Source: an uncultured bacterium (GTDB lineage: Bacteria; Elusimicrobiota; Elusimicrobia; Elusimicrobiales; Elusimicrobiaceae). From it: a stretch of 64,000 nucleotides of DNA. The stretch lies in assembly GCA_949298795.1 (NCBI GenBank), contig CASFXV010000005.1, forward strand, positions 25,181 to 89,180, given 5' to 3'. Under the pieces are notes generated by a model. That model was not told the DNA's origin. It ran no database searches and saw only the letters and a list, made by a program, of their open reading frames with translations. Numbering within the stretch: the stretch's first letter is position 1; each line of letters opens with the position of its first letter. Below are positions 52,495 to 60,332 of the stretch, piece by piece. Made by a program: the position numbers and the translations under genes.

Positions 52495-52824
52495 TTATTT
52501 TGCGCGTCCGTATCGGTTGGAACCGGGCGTGCCCGGCAAAAAACACAATATTAATATACAAAAGGGCAGCGCATAAACCAGTATGGTCCACCAGCCGCAA
52601 AAATCAATGTCATGCAAGCGGCGCACAATGGCGCTGCAGGAGTATAACAAAAACAACAGCAACAACCCGCTGCCAATAAACATAAAAGGCACTAAAAGCA
52701 ATTCCAGCCCGCCTCTGTAATGAGCCAAAGCTACAAACAAAGAGCCCACAGAGTAAATTACAAAAGCAATCAGCATGCGTATAATAAATTCTTTTCTGTT
52801 TAAACGTCCTTGCAATGGAAACAT
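52495..52824 (-). CDS. DUF805 family membrane protein
   Basis: 109 residues with about three TM segments. Family features are visible: GRLNRKEFIIR at the start, VRRLHDIDFCGWW in the cytoplasmic loop and LPGTPGSNRYG at the end. DUF805 proteins are small inner-membrane proteins of unknown function. It stands alone between tyrS and priA. Confidence 0.85.
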   Translation of the reverse strand: MFPLQGRLNRKEFIIRMLIAFVIYSVGSLFVALAHYRGGLELLLVPFMFIGSGLLLLFLLYSCSAIVRRLHDIDFCGWWTILVYALPFCILILCFLPGTPGSNRYGRAK

Positions 52825-52873
52825 AAAACCCCCTGTCTACTCTATTTAGTTTATAGTACAAAAAATAGGTGAA

Positions 52874-54844
52874 TTAGTAAAAGTCATACGGGTCGGCCGA
52901 TAGTTTAAACGGGTGTTTTTTGTCTTGCGCGGACAAACGGTCCAACGCCGCCACGGCGGGGAAGTATTGCTCCTGCGTTAATTTAAACAACAGGTATTGC
53001 TTTTTTAATTTATCCGTTTTTTTGCCGCAGGAAACGGGGCCGGCCGCCTCCAGCGCGCACCCCTCAAACAAGGCTTTTAAGCGGGCGGATTGTTTATCCA
53101 GTTCTTTATATTCTTTATTTTTTAGGGTAACGCGCACCAAATGCACAAAGGGGGGATATTGAAAGGCTTCCCGCAAGGCCAGTTCCTGTTGGAAAGAGCC
53201 TTCCCAATCCCCGTTTTCCACAAACTCAAAAGGATAAATATCCGGCCCGGAAGCCTGCACAACCAGCCTGCCGCCCGCAACGCAGCCGGCGCTGCCGCGC
53301 AAATGAAACAAAAGCTGGCCGAATTTTTCACTGGCGCGGAAATCCGGGCTGTCCAGCTCCAAATCCGCGTCCAATACGCCAAAAAGCGTAATTTTACGTC
53401 CGTTGGCGGCGCTGGCGGCCAAGCGGGTGCCTATTAAAATATCCGCCTGCCCGCTGGAAATAGCCTGGGCGGCCTCATGTCCTTGGCCGGATTTGGTTTT
53501 TAACGTATCCGAATCCAAACGCAAAATGCGCGCCTGCGGAAAGAGCTTTTGCACTTCCGTTACTATTTTTTGCGTGCCGCCGCCGCGGGATTTAAAAATC
53601 AAATTGGCGCATTTGGGGCATTTTTGTTCCAACGGTTCATGCGCGCCGCATTTTTTGCATAATAAAAAATCCCCGTGTTCGGGCGTGTTTTCACGCGAAA
53701 GAATGGCCCCGCACTTTTTACACCGGGCGTATTCCCCGCAGTTTAAGCAATAATAGGCGTTGGAATAACCCCGGCGGTTAAGCAATAGCAAAACCGGTTC
53801 TTTGCGGGTTAAATTTTGGCGTATTTCCTGCGTTAAAAAATCAGAAATGTATTTGGAATGTTCCCCGCGTTTTTGCGTAATTTTTACTTGGGGGGAATAG
53901 TCCGTTCCGGGCAGTTTTTGGCTTAATTGATAGTGCCCCACCCGCCCTTCTTGCACAAGATGAATCATCTCTAAACTGGGCGTTTGGGAAACAAACACCA
54001 CCAGGGCCGAGTGCATTTGCCCGCGCAAAAGGGCTAAGTTCCGCACGTGATAGTACGGTTTATTTTCTTCCTGCTTGTAGTTTTCATCTTCTTCTTGCAA
54101 AACCACCGCCAAACGCAGGTTTTTAAAAGGAAGCAATATGCCCGAACGCATGGCGATTACCACGCACGGCACGCCGTTTGCCACGGCGGAAAAGTATTTC
54201 TTCTTTTGCGCCAGCGGGGTTTTGCTGTGCCAGCAAAAAACGTATTCTTCCCCAAATTGTTTTTTGGCGCGGGAAATAAAATCTTTGGCGGCCACAATGT
54301 CAGGCACGGTAATAAGCGTTTGCCCAAAATTTTGCAGGGCTTTTTCGGCCAATTTCAAACAAAGCGCAGTTTTGCCGGTTCCCGCCGGGCCGCTTAGTAA
54401 AACCGGGTAATACTCATAGGCCGGGGAGGCGGCAATCTCCTGAAATACCGCCTGTTGTTGGGGGGTATGCAAAACAATTTGGGATTGGGAAACAAACGGT
54501 GCGGGGGCGGCGCTTTCCTGCAATTTAAAATAAGGCTGGGGGGGAACCAAAGAAAATAAGATTTGCCCAATGGCCCCGCCCCAAGTTTTTTTCATAAAAG
54601 AGGCCAGTTCAAACAAATCACTGCCAAATACGGGGCGGCTGTCCACCACGCAGGCGATATCTTTAATTTTAATATTATCCAATTCACAACAGGGGGTTAC
54701 TTGTAACACCAGCCCCGCCGTAAGCCGCGGGCCGAACGGAGCCGTAACACGCACGCCCGGCCTAACCAAAGGTTCCAGTTCAGGGGGGATATGGTAGTCA
54801 AAATCACGGTCCAGCGGGACGTCAAACACAACCTTGCAAAACAT
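52874..54844 (-). CDS. priA: Primosomal protein PriA, helicase motifs partly lost
   Basis: 656 residues. The N-terminal 3'-DNA-binding domain (FCKVVFDVPLDRDFDYHIP), Walker A SGPAGTGKT (151-159) and the zinc-binding Cys pairs C366/C369, C375/C378, C396/C399 and C409/C412 are kept. The Walker B DEEH is replaced by LQEE (249-252), the motif V region lacks K-G, and the GRAGR arginine-finger motif reads GSAGC (517-521). PriA restarts stalled forks. Replication-restart loading may persist without helicase activity (inference; actinobacterial PriA is a known parallel). It follows the UDG gene by 9 bp. Confidence 0.88.
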   Translation of the reverse strand: MFCKVVFDVPLDRDFDYHIPPELEPLVRPGVRVTAPFGPRLTAGLVLQVTPCCELDNIKIKDIACVVDSRPVFGSDLFELASFMKKTWGGAIGQILFSLVPPQPYFKLQESAAPAPFVSQSQIVLHTPQQQAVFQEIAASPAYEYYPVLLSGPAGTGKTALCLKLAEKALQNFGQTLITVPDIVAAKDFISRAKKQFGEEYVFCWHSKTPLAQKKKYFSAVANGVPCVVIAMRSGILLPFKNLRLAVVLQEEDENYKQEENKPYYHVRNLALLRGQMHSALVVFVSQTPSLEMIHLVQEGRVGHYQLSQKLPGTDYSPQVKITQKRGEHSKYISDFLTQEIRQNLTRKEPVLLLLNRRGYSNAYYCLNCGEYARCKKCGAILSRENTPEHGDFLLCKKCGAHEPLEQKCPKCANLIFKSRGGGTQKIVTEVQKLFPQARILRLDSDTLKTKSGQGHEAAQAISSGQADILIGTRLAASAANGRKITLFGVLDADLELDSPDFRASEKFGQLLFHLRGSAGCVAGGRLVVQASGPDIYPFEFVENGDWEGSFQQELALREAFQYPPFVHLVRVTLKNKEYKELDKQSARLKALFEGCALEAAGPVSCGKKTDKLKKQYLLFKLTQEQYFPAVAALDRLSAQDKKHPFKLSADPYDFY

Positions 54845-54853
54845 AAGAGGACC

Positions 54854-55861
54854 TTATTTGGAGGGGGCTTTTAAGCCCATATGCGCCATGACCATTTGCA
54901 AATCGGCCCAGGCGTCTTTTTTCCAACCCGGGTTGCGCAGCAAGGCGGCGGGGTGGAAAGTGGCCAATATTTTGACGGGACGGGGAAGGGAAACATTGTC
55001 CAAGCTTAATGTATAAAATTTCCCGCGCAAGGCCCCTAACGATTTGGCGTCCGCAATCAACGCTTTGGCCGACACGCCGCCCAAAGCCACCACCACTTCC
55101 GGCAGGATAATAGAAATCTGTTTTTCCAAATATTTGCGGCAGCAGGCGATTTCCTGCGCGTTGGGGGCGCGGTCATTTCCGTGTTTTTCCGGGTGTTGGG
55201 GGTCTACCATGGGGTGGCATTTGGCAATATTGGCTATAAAAACCTCTTCCCGTTTTAAACCCATGGCGGCAATCATTTTATCCAACAGCTGCCCGGCGCG
55301 GCCCACAAACGGGCGGCCTTGGCGGTCTTCGTCATATCCCGGGCCTTCCCCCACAAACATTAAACGGGCATTTACATTGCCTTCCCCGGGTACGGCATTT
55401 AAGCGCGTATCCCCAAGGGGGCAGCGGGAACAATTTTTAATGGTGGCGGCCAGTTCAGCCAGCGCGGCGGTTTTTTCTTCCGTTGTCATGGTTCCTCCAA
55501 CAGGGGGTTGGTCCGGCGGGCAAACCGGGGCGGAAACAACCGGCTGGGGCTTTTCCACCGTAACGGGTTGCGGGTGCTGTTGCGCCGCCTGCCCAAAAAC
55601 CACCGTCAACGTATCCTGCGGCGGCTGTTTGGAAACCGCGGCGGCATGCTGAGCCGGCCGGCTGGGGGAAACTTGCTGATATAAAACCGGGGAGGCAGGG
55701 CCCATTTGGGGCTGGGCAGGGGTATTATCTTCCTGCCCCGTTACGCGCGAAAACCCGGCGGCCGCCGGTTGGGCGGCCGCCGATACAAAGTCTTCCTCTT
55801 CATGGGCTGAAAGAAAATTTTTTAATTCAGCCGCTAAAGCGCGTACGGACTTGTCTGCCAT
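54854..55861 (-). CDS. Family 4 uracil-DNA glycosylase
   Basis: 335 residues. The C-terminal 200 residues carry GEGPGYDEDRQGRPFVGRAG (motif A) and FHPAALLRNP (motif B). Cys residues in NCSRCPLGDTR and EIACCRKYL fit the [4Fe-4S] cluster of family 4 UDG. It removes uracil from DNA. The first 130 residues are Pro/Gln/Ala-rich and probably disordered, an extension that typical family members lack. It lies between rpoZ and priA in one operon. Confidence 0.9.
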   Translation of the reverse strand: MADKSVRALAAELKNFLSAHEEEDFVSAAAQPAAAGFSRVTGQEDNTPAQPQMGPASPVLYQQVSPSRPAQHAAAVSKQPPQDTLTVVFGQAAQQHPQPVTVEKPQPVVSAPVCPPDQPPVGGTMTTEEKTAALAELAATIKNCSRCPLGDTRLNAVPGEGNVNARLMFVGEGPGYDEDRQGRPFVGRAGQLLDKMIAAMGLKREEVFIANIAKCHPMVDPQHPEKHGNDRAPNAQEIACCRKYLEKQISIILPEVVVALGGVSAKALIADAKSLGALRGKFYTLSLDNVSLPRPVKILATFHPAALLRNPGWKKDAWADLQMVMAHMGLKAPSK

Positions 55862-55869
55862 AATACGGT

Positions 55870-56166
55870 TTATAACTTCATCGGCTCTTTGGCTTTGCGT
55901 TCGGCTTCTCTGCGGGCTTCTTCCTGCGCTCTTAATTCAGCTTCTAAGTTTTCTTTGCTGATTTTAAGCACTTCTTCTTTGGAAACCTTCCCGGAGATGA
56001 TGTCATCCAACGCCACTTTAATCACCACGGCGTTGGGTTGGTTTTTATATTCGTCTTTCTTTTTTAATTCTTTGGCCCAGATAGACGCCAAAACCACCAC
56101 GTCATAGCGGTCCCCGTCAAAGTTCATCAGTTTAGCGTCAAATTCCTTATCTTGTTTTATAGACAT
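55870..56166 (-). CDS. rpoZ: RNA polymerase omega subunit
   Basis: 98 residues. DRYDVVVLASIWAKEL matches the omega NRFxLVxxAxxRA core, and VIKVALDDIISGKV the helix after it. It stabilises the beta' subunit of RNA polymerase. The gmk-rpoZ order is widely conserved and supports the call. The C-terminus is a charged Glu/Arg/Lys helix. Confidence 0.82.
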   Translation of the reverse strand: MSIKQDKEFDAKLMNFDGDRYDVVVLASIWAKELKKKDEYKNQPNAVVIKVALDDIISGKVSKEEVLKISKENLEAELRAQEEARREAERKAKEPMKL

Positions 56167-56184
56167 TTGTTCACTCCCTTAACA

Positions 56185-56778
56185 TTACTTCAAATCTGTG
56201 ATTTTGGTGTCCTGGCGGCTAACGCGGCATTGTTCCGCCGCTATAATGCCGGCCATTTTATCTACGGCTTCGGCCAAGTCATCATTTAACAAAGCGTAGT
56301 TGTAATGTTCCAGCTCCAGCATTTCTTTTTTGGCCGTTTCCAGGCGGATTTCTATGTCCTGGGTGTTATCGTTGCGCCCCAAAATGCGCTTTTTTAATTC
56401 TTTTAAGCTGGGGGGAACAATAAACACGGTGGCGGCGTCCGGGTATTCTTTTAACATGGTGCGCGCGCCTTGCACGTCAATCACCAAAATGGGGCAAATT
56501 CCTTTTTCCAATAAATCTTCCACCGATTTTTTTGGAATACCGTAATAATGGGTGTGTACTTGCGCCCATTCCAACATTTGGCCTTTTTTAATGGCTTGTT
56601 CAAACTGTTTGATAGTCCAAAAATGGTAATCTATACCATCTTTCTCCCCGGTACGCGGGCCCCGGGTGGTGGCCGTAACCACGCGCGACACGGTTTTATT
56701 GCGTTTAAGCACGGCGTCTACAATAGTGGTTTTGCCCGCACCCGACGGGGAAGATACAATAATAGGAAAAGCTTTCAT
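56185..56778 (-). CDS. gmk: Guanylate kinase
   Basis: 197 residues. P-loop SSPSGAGKTT (9-18), TRGPRTGEKDGIDYHF for GMP binding, and the lid region ILGRNDN. It converts GMP to GDP. It is followed by rpoZ, as in many bacteria, and preceded by a membrane protein gene 9 bp upstream. Confidence 0.95.
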   Translation of the reverse strand: MKAFPIIVSSPSGAGKTTIVDAVLKRNKTVSRVVTATTRGPRTGEKDGIDYHFWTIKQFEQAIKKGQMLEWAQVHTHYYGIPKKSVEDLLEKGICPILVIDVQGARTMLKEYPDAATVFIVPPSLKELKKRILGRNDNTQDIEIRLETAKKEMLELEHYNYALLNDDLAEAVDKMAGIIAAEQCRVSRQDTKITDLK

Positions 56779-56787
56779 TGTTATATT

Positions 56788-57441
56788 TTAGTAAATATTG
56801 CCTGCCAGGTAAAGCGCGTCCCCCAAAAATAAAAAGACGAAATATCCTATTAAAATAAGAATAATCAGCCCCATTGCGTCTACTATCATAAAAAATAAAC
56901 GGCGCAAAAACAGGCGGGTGTGTTCATCTTCGCGCAGGGGGGCCGGCTGATGTACGGAAATATATTTTCCCAACTCTTGCAACATCCGCGTGCGCGCCGG
57001 CTGCGGTAAAGACCAAAAGGGCACAATTATGCGCTTGCAGAAATCTTCCTTTAAAAACCAACGCCGCCACCAGGAAACCCGCCACTTAAATTTTTTTACG
57101 GGAACTATTTCCAATTCTTCATCCGGAGATAAAGCCGCCCTGGCGGAAGACAAAAACACAAACCGGGCCTGCCGCAAATGCCGCCATTCAAAAAAAGGAT
57201 AGCCTATAATTTGTATTCCTTCGGCATACATAACAACCCGCGCTTTAAACGCATAATGCCCCACCCAGCATAAAACCGCCAAACACAACGCCGTCACGGC
57301 ATAAAATTGAGGCAAATTAGCGCTTGCCCCCAGCCAAAGGCAGGCGCCTATTGCCAACAAAACAATACAGCAGCCGGAATAGAAAAGGAAAATCCTCTCC
57401 CATATGCTTTCATAAGCGGCAAACAGTTTTTTGCGTTTCAT
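56788..57441 (-). CDS. Membrane protein of unknown function
   Basis: 217 residues from the ATG at 57441, chosen because GGGAGG lies upstream; an in-frame Met at 57489 has no ribosome binding site. Two N-terminal TM segments (about 15-60) and two near the C-terminus (about 175-215) flank a soluble part with many Trp and Arg residues (FKWRVSWWRRWFLKEDF), similar in layout to PH-like membrane proteins. I do not recognise the family. It leads the gmk-rpoZ-UDG-priA operon. Confidence 0.65.
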   Translation of the reverse strand: MKRKKLFAAYESIWERIFLFYSGCCIVLLAIGACLWLGASANLPQFYAVTALCLAVLCWVGHYAFKARVVMYAEGIQIIGYPFFEWRHLRQARFVFLSSARAALSPDEELEIVPVKKFKWRVSWWRRWFLKEDFCKRIIVPFWSLPQPARTRMLQELGKYISVHQPAPLREDEHTRLFLRRLFFMIVDAMGLIILILIGYFVFLFLGDALYLAGNIY

Positions 57442-57539
57442 AGCAGCCTCCCTGGCAAATGCCGGGTTATTTGTATGACAGCGGCACACACTCTGCGCTT
57501 TGCCGCTGTGTTACATTAAGCAAAATTCAGGCTTGATGC

Positions 57540-57571
57540 AAAAGCCCGGCCGTGTCAGACCGGGCTTTTTA
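57540..57571. terminator. Terminator of secreted-protein gene
   Basis: AAAAGCCCGG/CCGGGCTTTTT with a 10-nt loop, just downstream of the minus-strand stop at 57588. Confidence 0.75.
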
Positions 57572-57587
57572 AAATGAGCCGGTTCTA

Positions 57588-58166
57588 TTAAAATTCAGGC
57601 TGGCAAAAACCTTGGGCGTTTACTTTTGCCTGCTGGCCCAAAGATTCAATGGCGCGGGGGCAGCCTTTCCAAGAACGGAACGCTTCAGAAATATCCATAT
57701 AAGCGGCGTTGATTTTTTCATTTTCGCCCAAAATAGCTCCTAAAAGGCCCTCGTTTTTAGCCAGACGCTGACCTTGCTGTACGGCTTCTTGCATGGAAAT
57801 TTTACCGCTTATTACTTGTGCAAATAAAACGTTCTCATACACGTCCGCCAAGAAAACAAAAGGGTCCGTCAGCAAATTATCCGGCGCGATGACCGCGCGG
57901 TATATTTTTATGTTGTTTTCTTCAGCCAAAGCGGTGGCTTGCCGGTGGTATTGCTGGGCCTTTGTACCGGCTTGTATGGCCGCGTTCCAACGTCCGCTTT
58001 GCACAGCTTGGCGGCAGGCAAGCGCATTTTCATACGCTTGCTGAAATTGTTGCTGCACTTGGTTTCTTTTGGCGGTAATAGCCGCTTGGGACAGGGCATC
58101 CTGCACCCCTGCCTGCAATAAAGCACTGCATGATAAAACTGCTAAGGTTAAAAAGGGTTTTTTCAT
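57588..58166 (-). CDS. Small secreted helical protein
   Basis: 192 residues from the ATG at 58166, which gives the best signal peptide (MKKPFLTLAVLSCSALLQAG). In-frame Mets at 58175 and 58199 are also possible; the last sits only 4 bp after a TATAAT. The mature part is Gln/Ala-rich and helical with three Cys residues (NALACRQAV, WKGCPRAI, QGFCQPEF). No domain is recognised. It lies downstream of a 23-codon ORF (58235-58306) and may share its promoter. Function unknown. Confidence 0.68.
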   Translation of the reverse strand: MKKPFLTLAVLSCSALLQAGVQDALSQAAITAKRNQVQQQFQQAYENALACRQAVQSGRWNAAIQAGTKAQQYHRQATALAEENNIKIYRAVIAPDNLLTDPFVFLADVYENVLFAQVISGKISMQEAVQQGQRLAKNEGLLGAILGENEKINAAYMDISEAFRSWKGCPRAIESLGQQAKVNAQGFCQPEF

Positions 58167-58234
58167 AAGACACATAAAATGAAAATACAAAAATTTCATT
58201 TATATTATAAACATTTTTTGTTATTAGGGCAATA

Positions 58235-58306
58235 TTATTTTGAAGCCGGGATAAATACTTTAAACTCCAGGCTTAACATAAGGGTTTGGTTTTCATTTAG
58301 TTGCAT
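58235..58306 (-). CDS. 23-codon ORF with strong ribosome binding site
   Basis: Starts MQLNENQTLMLSLEFKVFIP and ends ASK-stop. GGAGG (58318-58322) lies 11 bp before the ATG, and TATAAA (58336-58341) places a transcription start near 58329. The CCAAAGGCCC box is 22 bp further upstream. It sits ahead of the secreted-protein gene ending at 57588. It may be a leader peptide, a small secreted-independent protein, or the 5' end of an older gene. Confidence 0.5.
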   Translation of the reverse strand: MQLNENQTLMLSLEFKVFIPASK

Positions 58307-58335
58307 AGGGTAAAATTCCTCCGATATATTATTAT

Positions 58336-58373
58336 TTTATAAGGCTTAAACGTAATGCCGCCAGGGCCTTTGG
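58336..58373 (-). promoter_or_regulatory. Promoter with CCAAAGGCCC box
   Basis: CCAAAGGCCC (58364-58373, minus strand) lies 22 bp upstream of TATAAA (58336-58341). Divergent from the similar promoter of the lipoprotein at 58434. Confidence 0.6.
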
Positions 58374-58389
58374 GCCCATACGCCAAGGG

Positions 58390-58426
58390 AAAAAGGCCCT
58401 AGGCCCCGCCAAAAACTATGTATAAT
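58390..58426 (+). promoter_or_regulatory. Promoter with AAAAAGGCCC box, leaderless spacing
   Basis: AAAAAGGCCC (58390-58399) lies 21 bp upstream of an exact TATAAT (58421-58426), which ends 7 bp before the ATG at 58434. Confidence 0.55.
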
Positions 58427-58433
58427 GAATAAT

Positions 58434-59132
58434 ATGAAAACATTTACTTTTTTGTTTGTATGTATAACGGCAGCATTTTTAACAGCTGCCTGTGGGCAAG
58501 GAAAATTGCCCAAGTTGGAATTTTCCGGCCAGACCTACCAGCTGGCCTTTTCTACCGAGGAACCGGCCGGACGGATTAACGAATACCTTTTGCCGGGAGA
58601 AAACCTGGAAAGATATTCCAAAATGATAGGGGTTTATACGTTTCCCACACTGAAAGACCAAACCCCGCAAGAAGCTATTAAACTGCTTTCCGCTTATATG
58701 GTATCCACCAATTCCATGGCGTCATACGAAACCCATGAATCTAAAGACAAAAACGCCGCCATTATTGATTTTTTGGTATTTTCACCAGGAGCAACAATGG
58801 CGGAATACAATGTATTTAAATATGTAAAAGAGGGGGAGAACATGAAATCCCTGCAGTTTGTGGCGCGCTGGTATGCCTCCCGCGGGGACGGCGCCTTGGA
58901 AAATGCCCGCAATTTTGCCACCTCTTACTTGGAAAACCGCCAGGAATGGGTAAAAAAAGTAGATGATATGCGTATCCCTGAAATATATGAACAGGACTAC
59001 TCTATAGACCCCTCTTTGTATGTAGAGGAAGAGCCGTCCGCCGTGGAAACAAGCGCACAGCCCCAAGAGCAAGCCTCTTCTGCTCAAGCCGGTTCCCCAG
59101 CAACACCAGCGGCAGAAACCGTTGCCCGGTAG
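58434..59132 (+). CDS. Lipoprotein of unknown function
   Basis: 232 residues. The start at 58434 (MKTFTFLFVCITAAFLTAAC) is used because an in-frame ATG at 58425 overlaps the -10 box. Lipobox LTAAC with Cys20. The mature domain (about 25-185) has mixed alpha/beta character with LEFSGQTYQLAFSTEEPAG and VARWYASRGDGALENARNF; the tail is Glu/Ser/Ala/Gln-rich. I do not recognise the family. It is divergent from the 23-codon ORF and has no visible Shine-Dalgarno. Confidence 0.72.
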   Translation: MKTFTFLFVCITAAFLTAACGQGKLPKLEFSGQTYQLAFSTEEPAGRINEYLLPGENLERYSKMIGVYTFPTLKDQTPQEAIKLLSAYMVSTNSMASYETHESKDKNAAIIDFLVFSPGATMAEYNVFKYVKEGENMKSLQFVARWYASRGDGALENARNFATSYLENRQEWVKKVDDMRIPEIYEQDYSIDPSLYVEEEPSAVETSAQPQEQASSAQAGSPATPAAETVAR

Positions 59133-59147
59133 TTTCATTTTTCCATA

Positions 59148-59177
59148 AAAAGCCCGGCTTAGCTGCCGGGCTTTTTT
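59148..59177 (+). terminator. Terminator of lipoprotein gene
   Basis: AAAAAGCCCGGC/GCCGGGCTTTTTT with a short loop, 15 bp after the stop. Confidence 0.88.
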
Positions 59178-59241
59178 GTATTATGAAAACCCCCGGAATA
59201 GCCGGGGATATTTATTATTTTAAAGCGTATTTATGGGTTCT

Positions 59242-59487
59242 CTACTCTGCCCAGCTAATATAAAACATCTCCGCTTTTGTTATAAATAAAAAATAATATG
59301 TAAAAATAAAAATACTTAAAATATAAATATTTTTATCTTTTTCAATATAGCATTGCAATAATTTAAATTTATAATTAATTTTAAAAATACTTAAATTATA
59401 ATCTTTTTTAAAATTACGTATTATTTTAATCAAATCATATTTATCTTTAATTTTATAATTTAAAACGCAAAAAACAAAAATTAGCAC
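59242..59487 (-). CDS. Possible AT-rich foreign ORF or remnant
   Basis: 81 codons, GTG start, extremely AT-rich, encoding mostly Ile, Lys, Phe, Asn, Tyr and Leu (NYKIKDKYDLIKIIRNFKKD, IYILSIFIFTYYFLF). Codon use is unlike every neighbour. A C-terminal hydrophobic segment could span a membrane. No ribosome binding site or family is recognised. It may be part of a transferred gene or chance in AT-rich DNA. Confidence 0.3.
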   Translation of the reverse strand: MLIFVFCVLNYKIKDKYDLIKIIRNFKKDYNLSIFKINYKFKLLQCYIEKDKNIYILSIFIFTYYFLFITKAEMFYISWAE

Positions 59488-59520
59488 TTATTTTTTATGT
59501 GCAAATGGATTTTAAATAAA

Positions 59521-60276
59521 AGAGGATAGGCAAAGCCCTTAGGTATTTGAATGGTAGTTTGCAGATTTTTGGGAGTATAAAAAATCTATTTTGGATAAAA
59601 ATCCTACAAAAACAGGTTAAAAACTATAAAAAGCCCCCTTTTATTATCCCTTTTATGCTTTAAAAGGCCAAAAATACGTTTTGCCATACATAGTTTATAC
59701 CCCTAATGCAAATAAAAGCGTTCCTGGCGCTATTAAATGCTGCAAAGAATTTTTAAATATTATGGGGTAATTCCTAAAACAGAAAGACCAAATTCCCGGG
59801 GAAACGGCAAAGCCGTAAAAACAGAATGATAAGACAAATAGGAGTGGGAAAGCGCCTTATCCTTAGCTACACTGGGTCTTAGTGAAGCTATCCGGTTACT
59901 CCCGCCAAGTTTTGCCACCACTTTAAAATGCAAGATACACGAATACAGCCCCCAGCTTTAGTAGGGGAGAGGGCACACCGTCCGCGCTTAAGCCCTAAGT
60001 AAAAAACACGGGCTGGGGAATATCCTTTATTTACCCAATCCACTGGGCCAGGGGTTATGCCTTTTAAAATAAGTAAAATTGCGGTCCTTTGTTATAGGCG
60101 TTATCAAAACGCCAGTTTGTTTGGAAACTTAGCAAACCGCCGGCCTTGCCTTTCATACAAGCTCATTTTATATAAAATGGCCTGTGTTGCCAGCCCCTTT
60201 GCCATAGATAAAGGGGGAGCCCCGGTTGTTATGTTTTACGCCAAGGGTTCATATTCCAAGCGGTATTTATAAAAAA
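59521..60276. other. Gene-poor stretch with nested inverted repeats
   Basis: No convincing coding frame. Structured elements: TAGCTaCACT/AGTGaAGCTA at 59864-59890, enclosed by GGAGTG/TACTCC (59841-59846, 59897-59902); CAGCCC/GGGCTG (59946-59951, 60010-60015) enclosing AGGGC/GCCCT (59970-59974, 59992-59996); GGCGTT/AACGCC (60097-60113); a perfect palindrome CATTTTATATAAAATG (60164-60179); and CCCCTTT/AAAGGGG near 60195-60220. A structured RNA is possible; no known RNA family is recognised. Confidence 0.35.
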
Positions 60277-60315
60277 TTTCCCGCATTGCGTAATACAATG
60301 CGGGAAATTATTTTT
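60277..60315. terminator. Terminator of ppdK
   Basis: A perfect 14-bp stem, AATTTCCCGCATTG/CAATGCGGGAAATT with a 7-nt loop and T-rich flanks, 18 bp past the ppdK stop. Confidence 0.9.
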
Positions 60316-60332
60316 TCTAAACTGCAAACCAA

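Noticed and set aside
59800..60030. RNase P RNA or tmRNA gene
   Set aside because: The conserved cores (GAGGAAAGTCC for RNase P, tRNA-like ends for tmRNA) are absent.
60057..60272. 71-codon plus-strand frame
   Set aside because: No ribosome binding site, overlaps several hairpins, no family features; more likely chance in a structured region.
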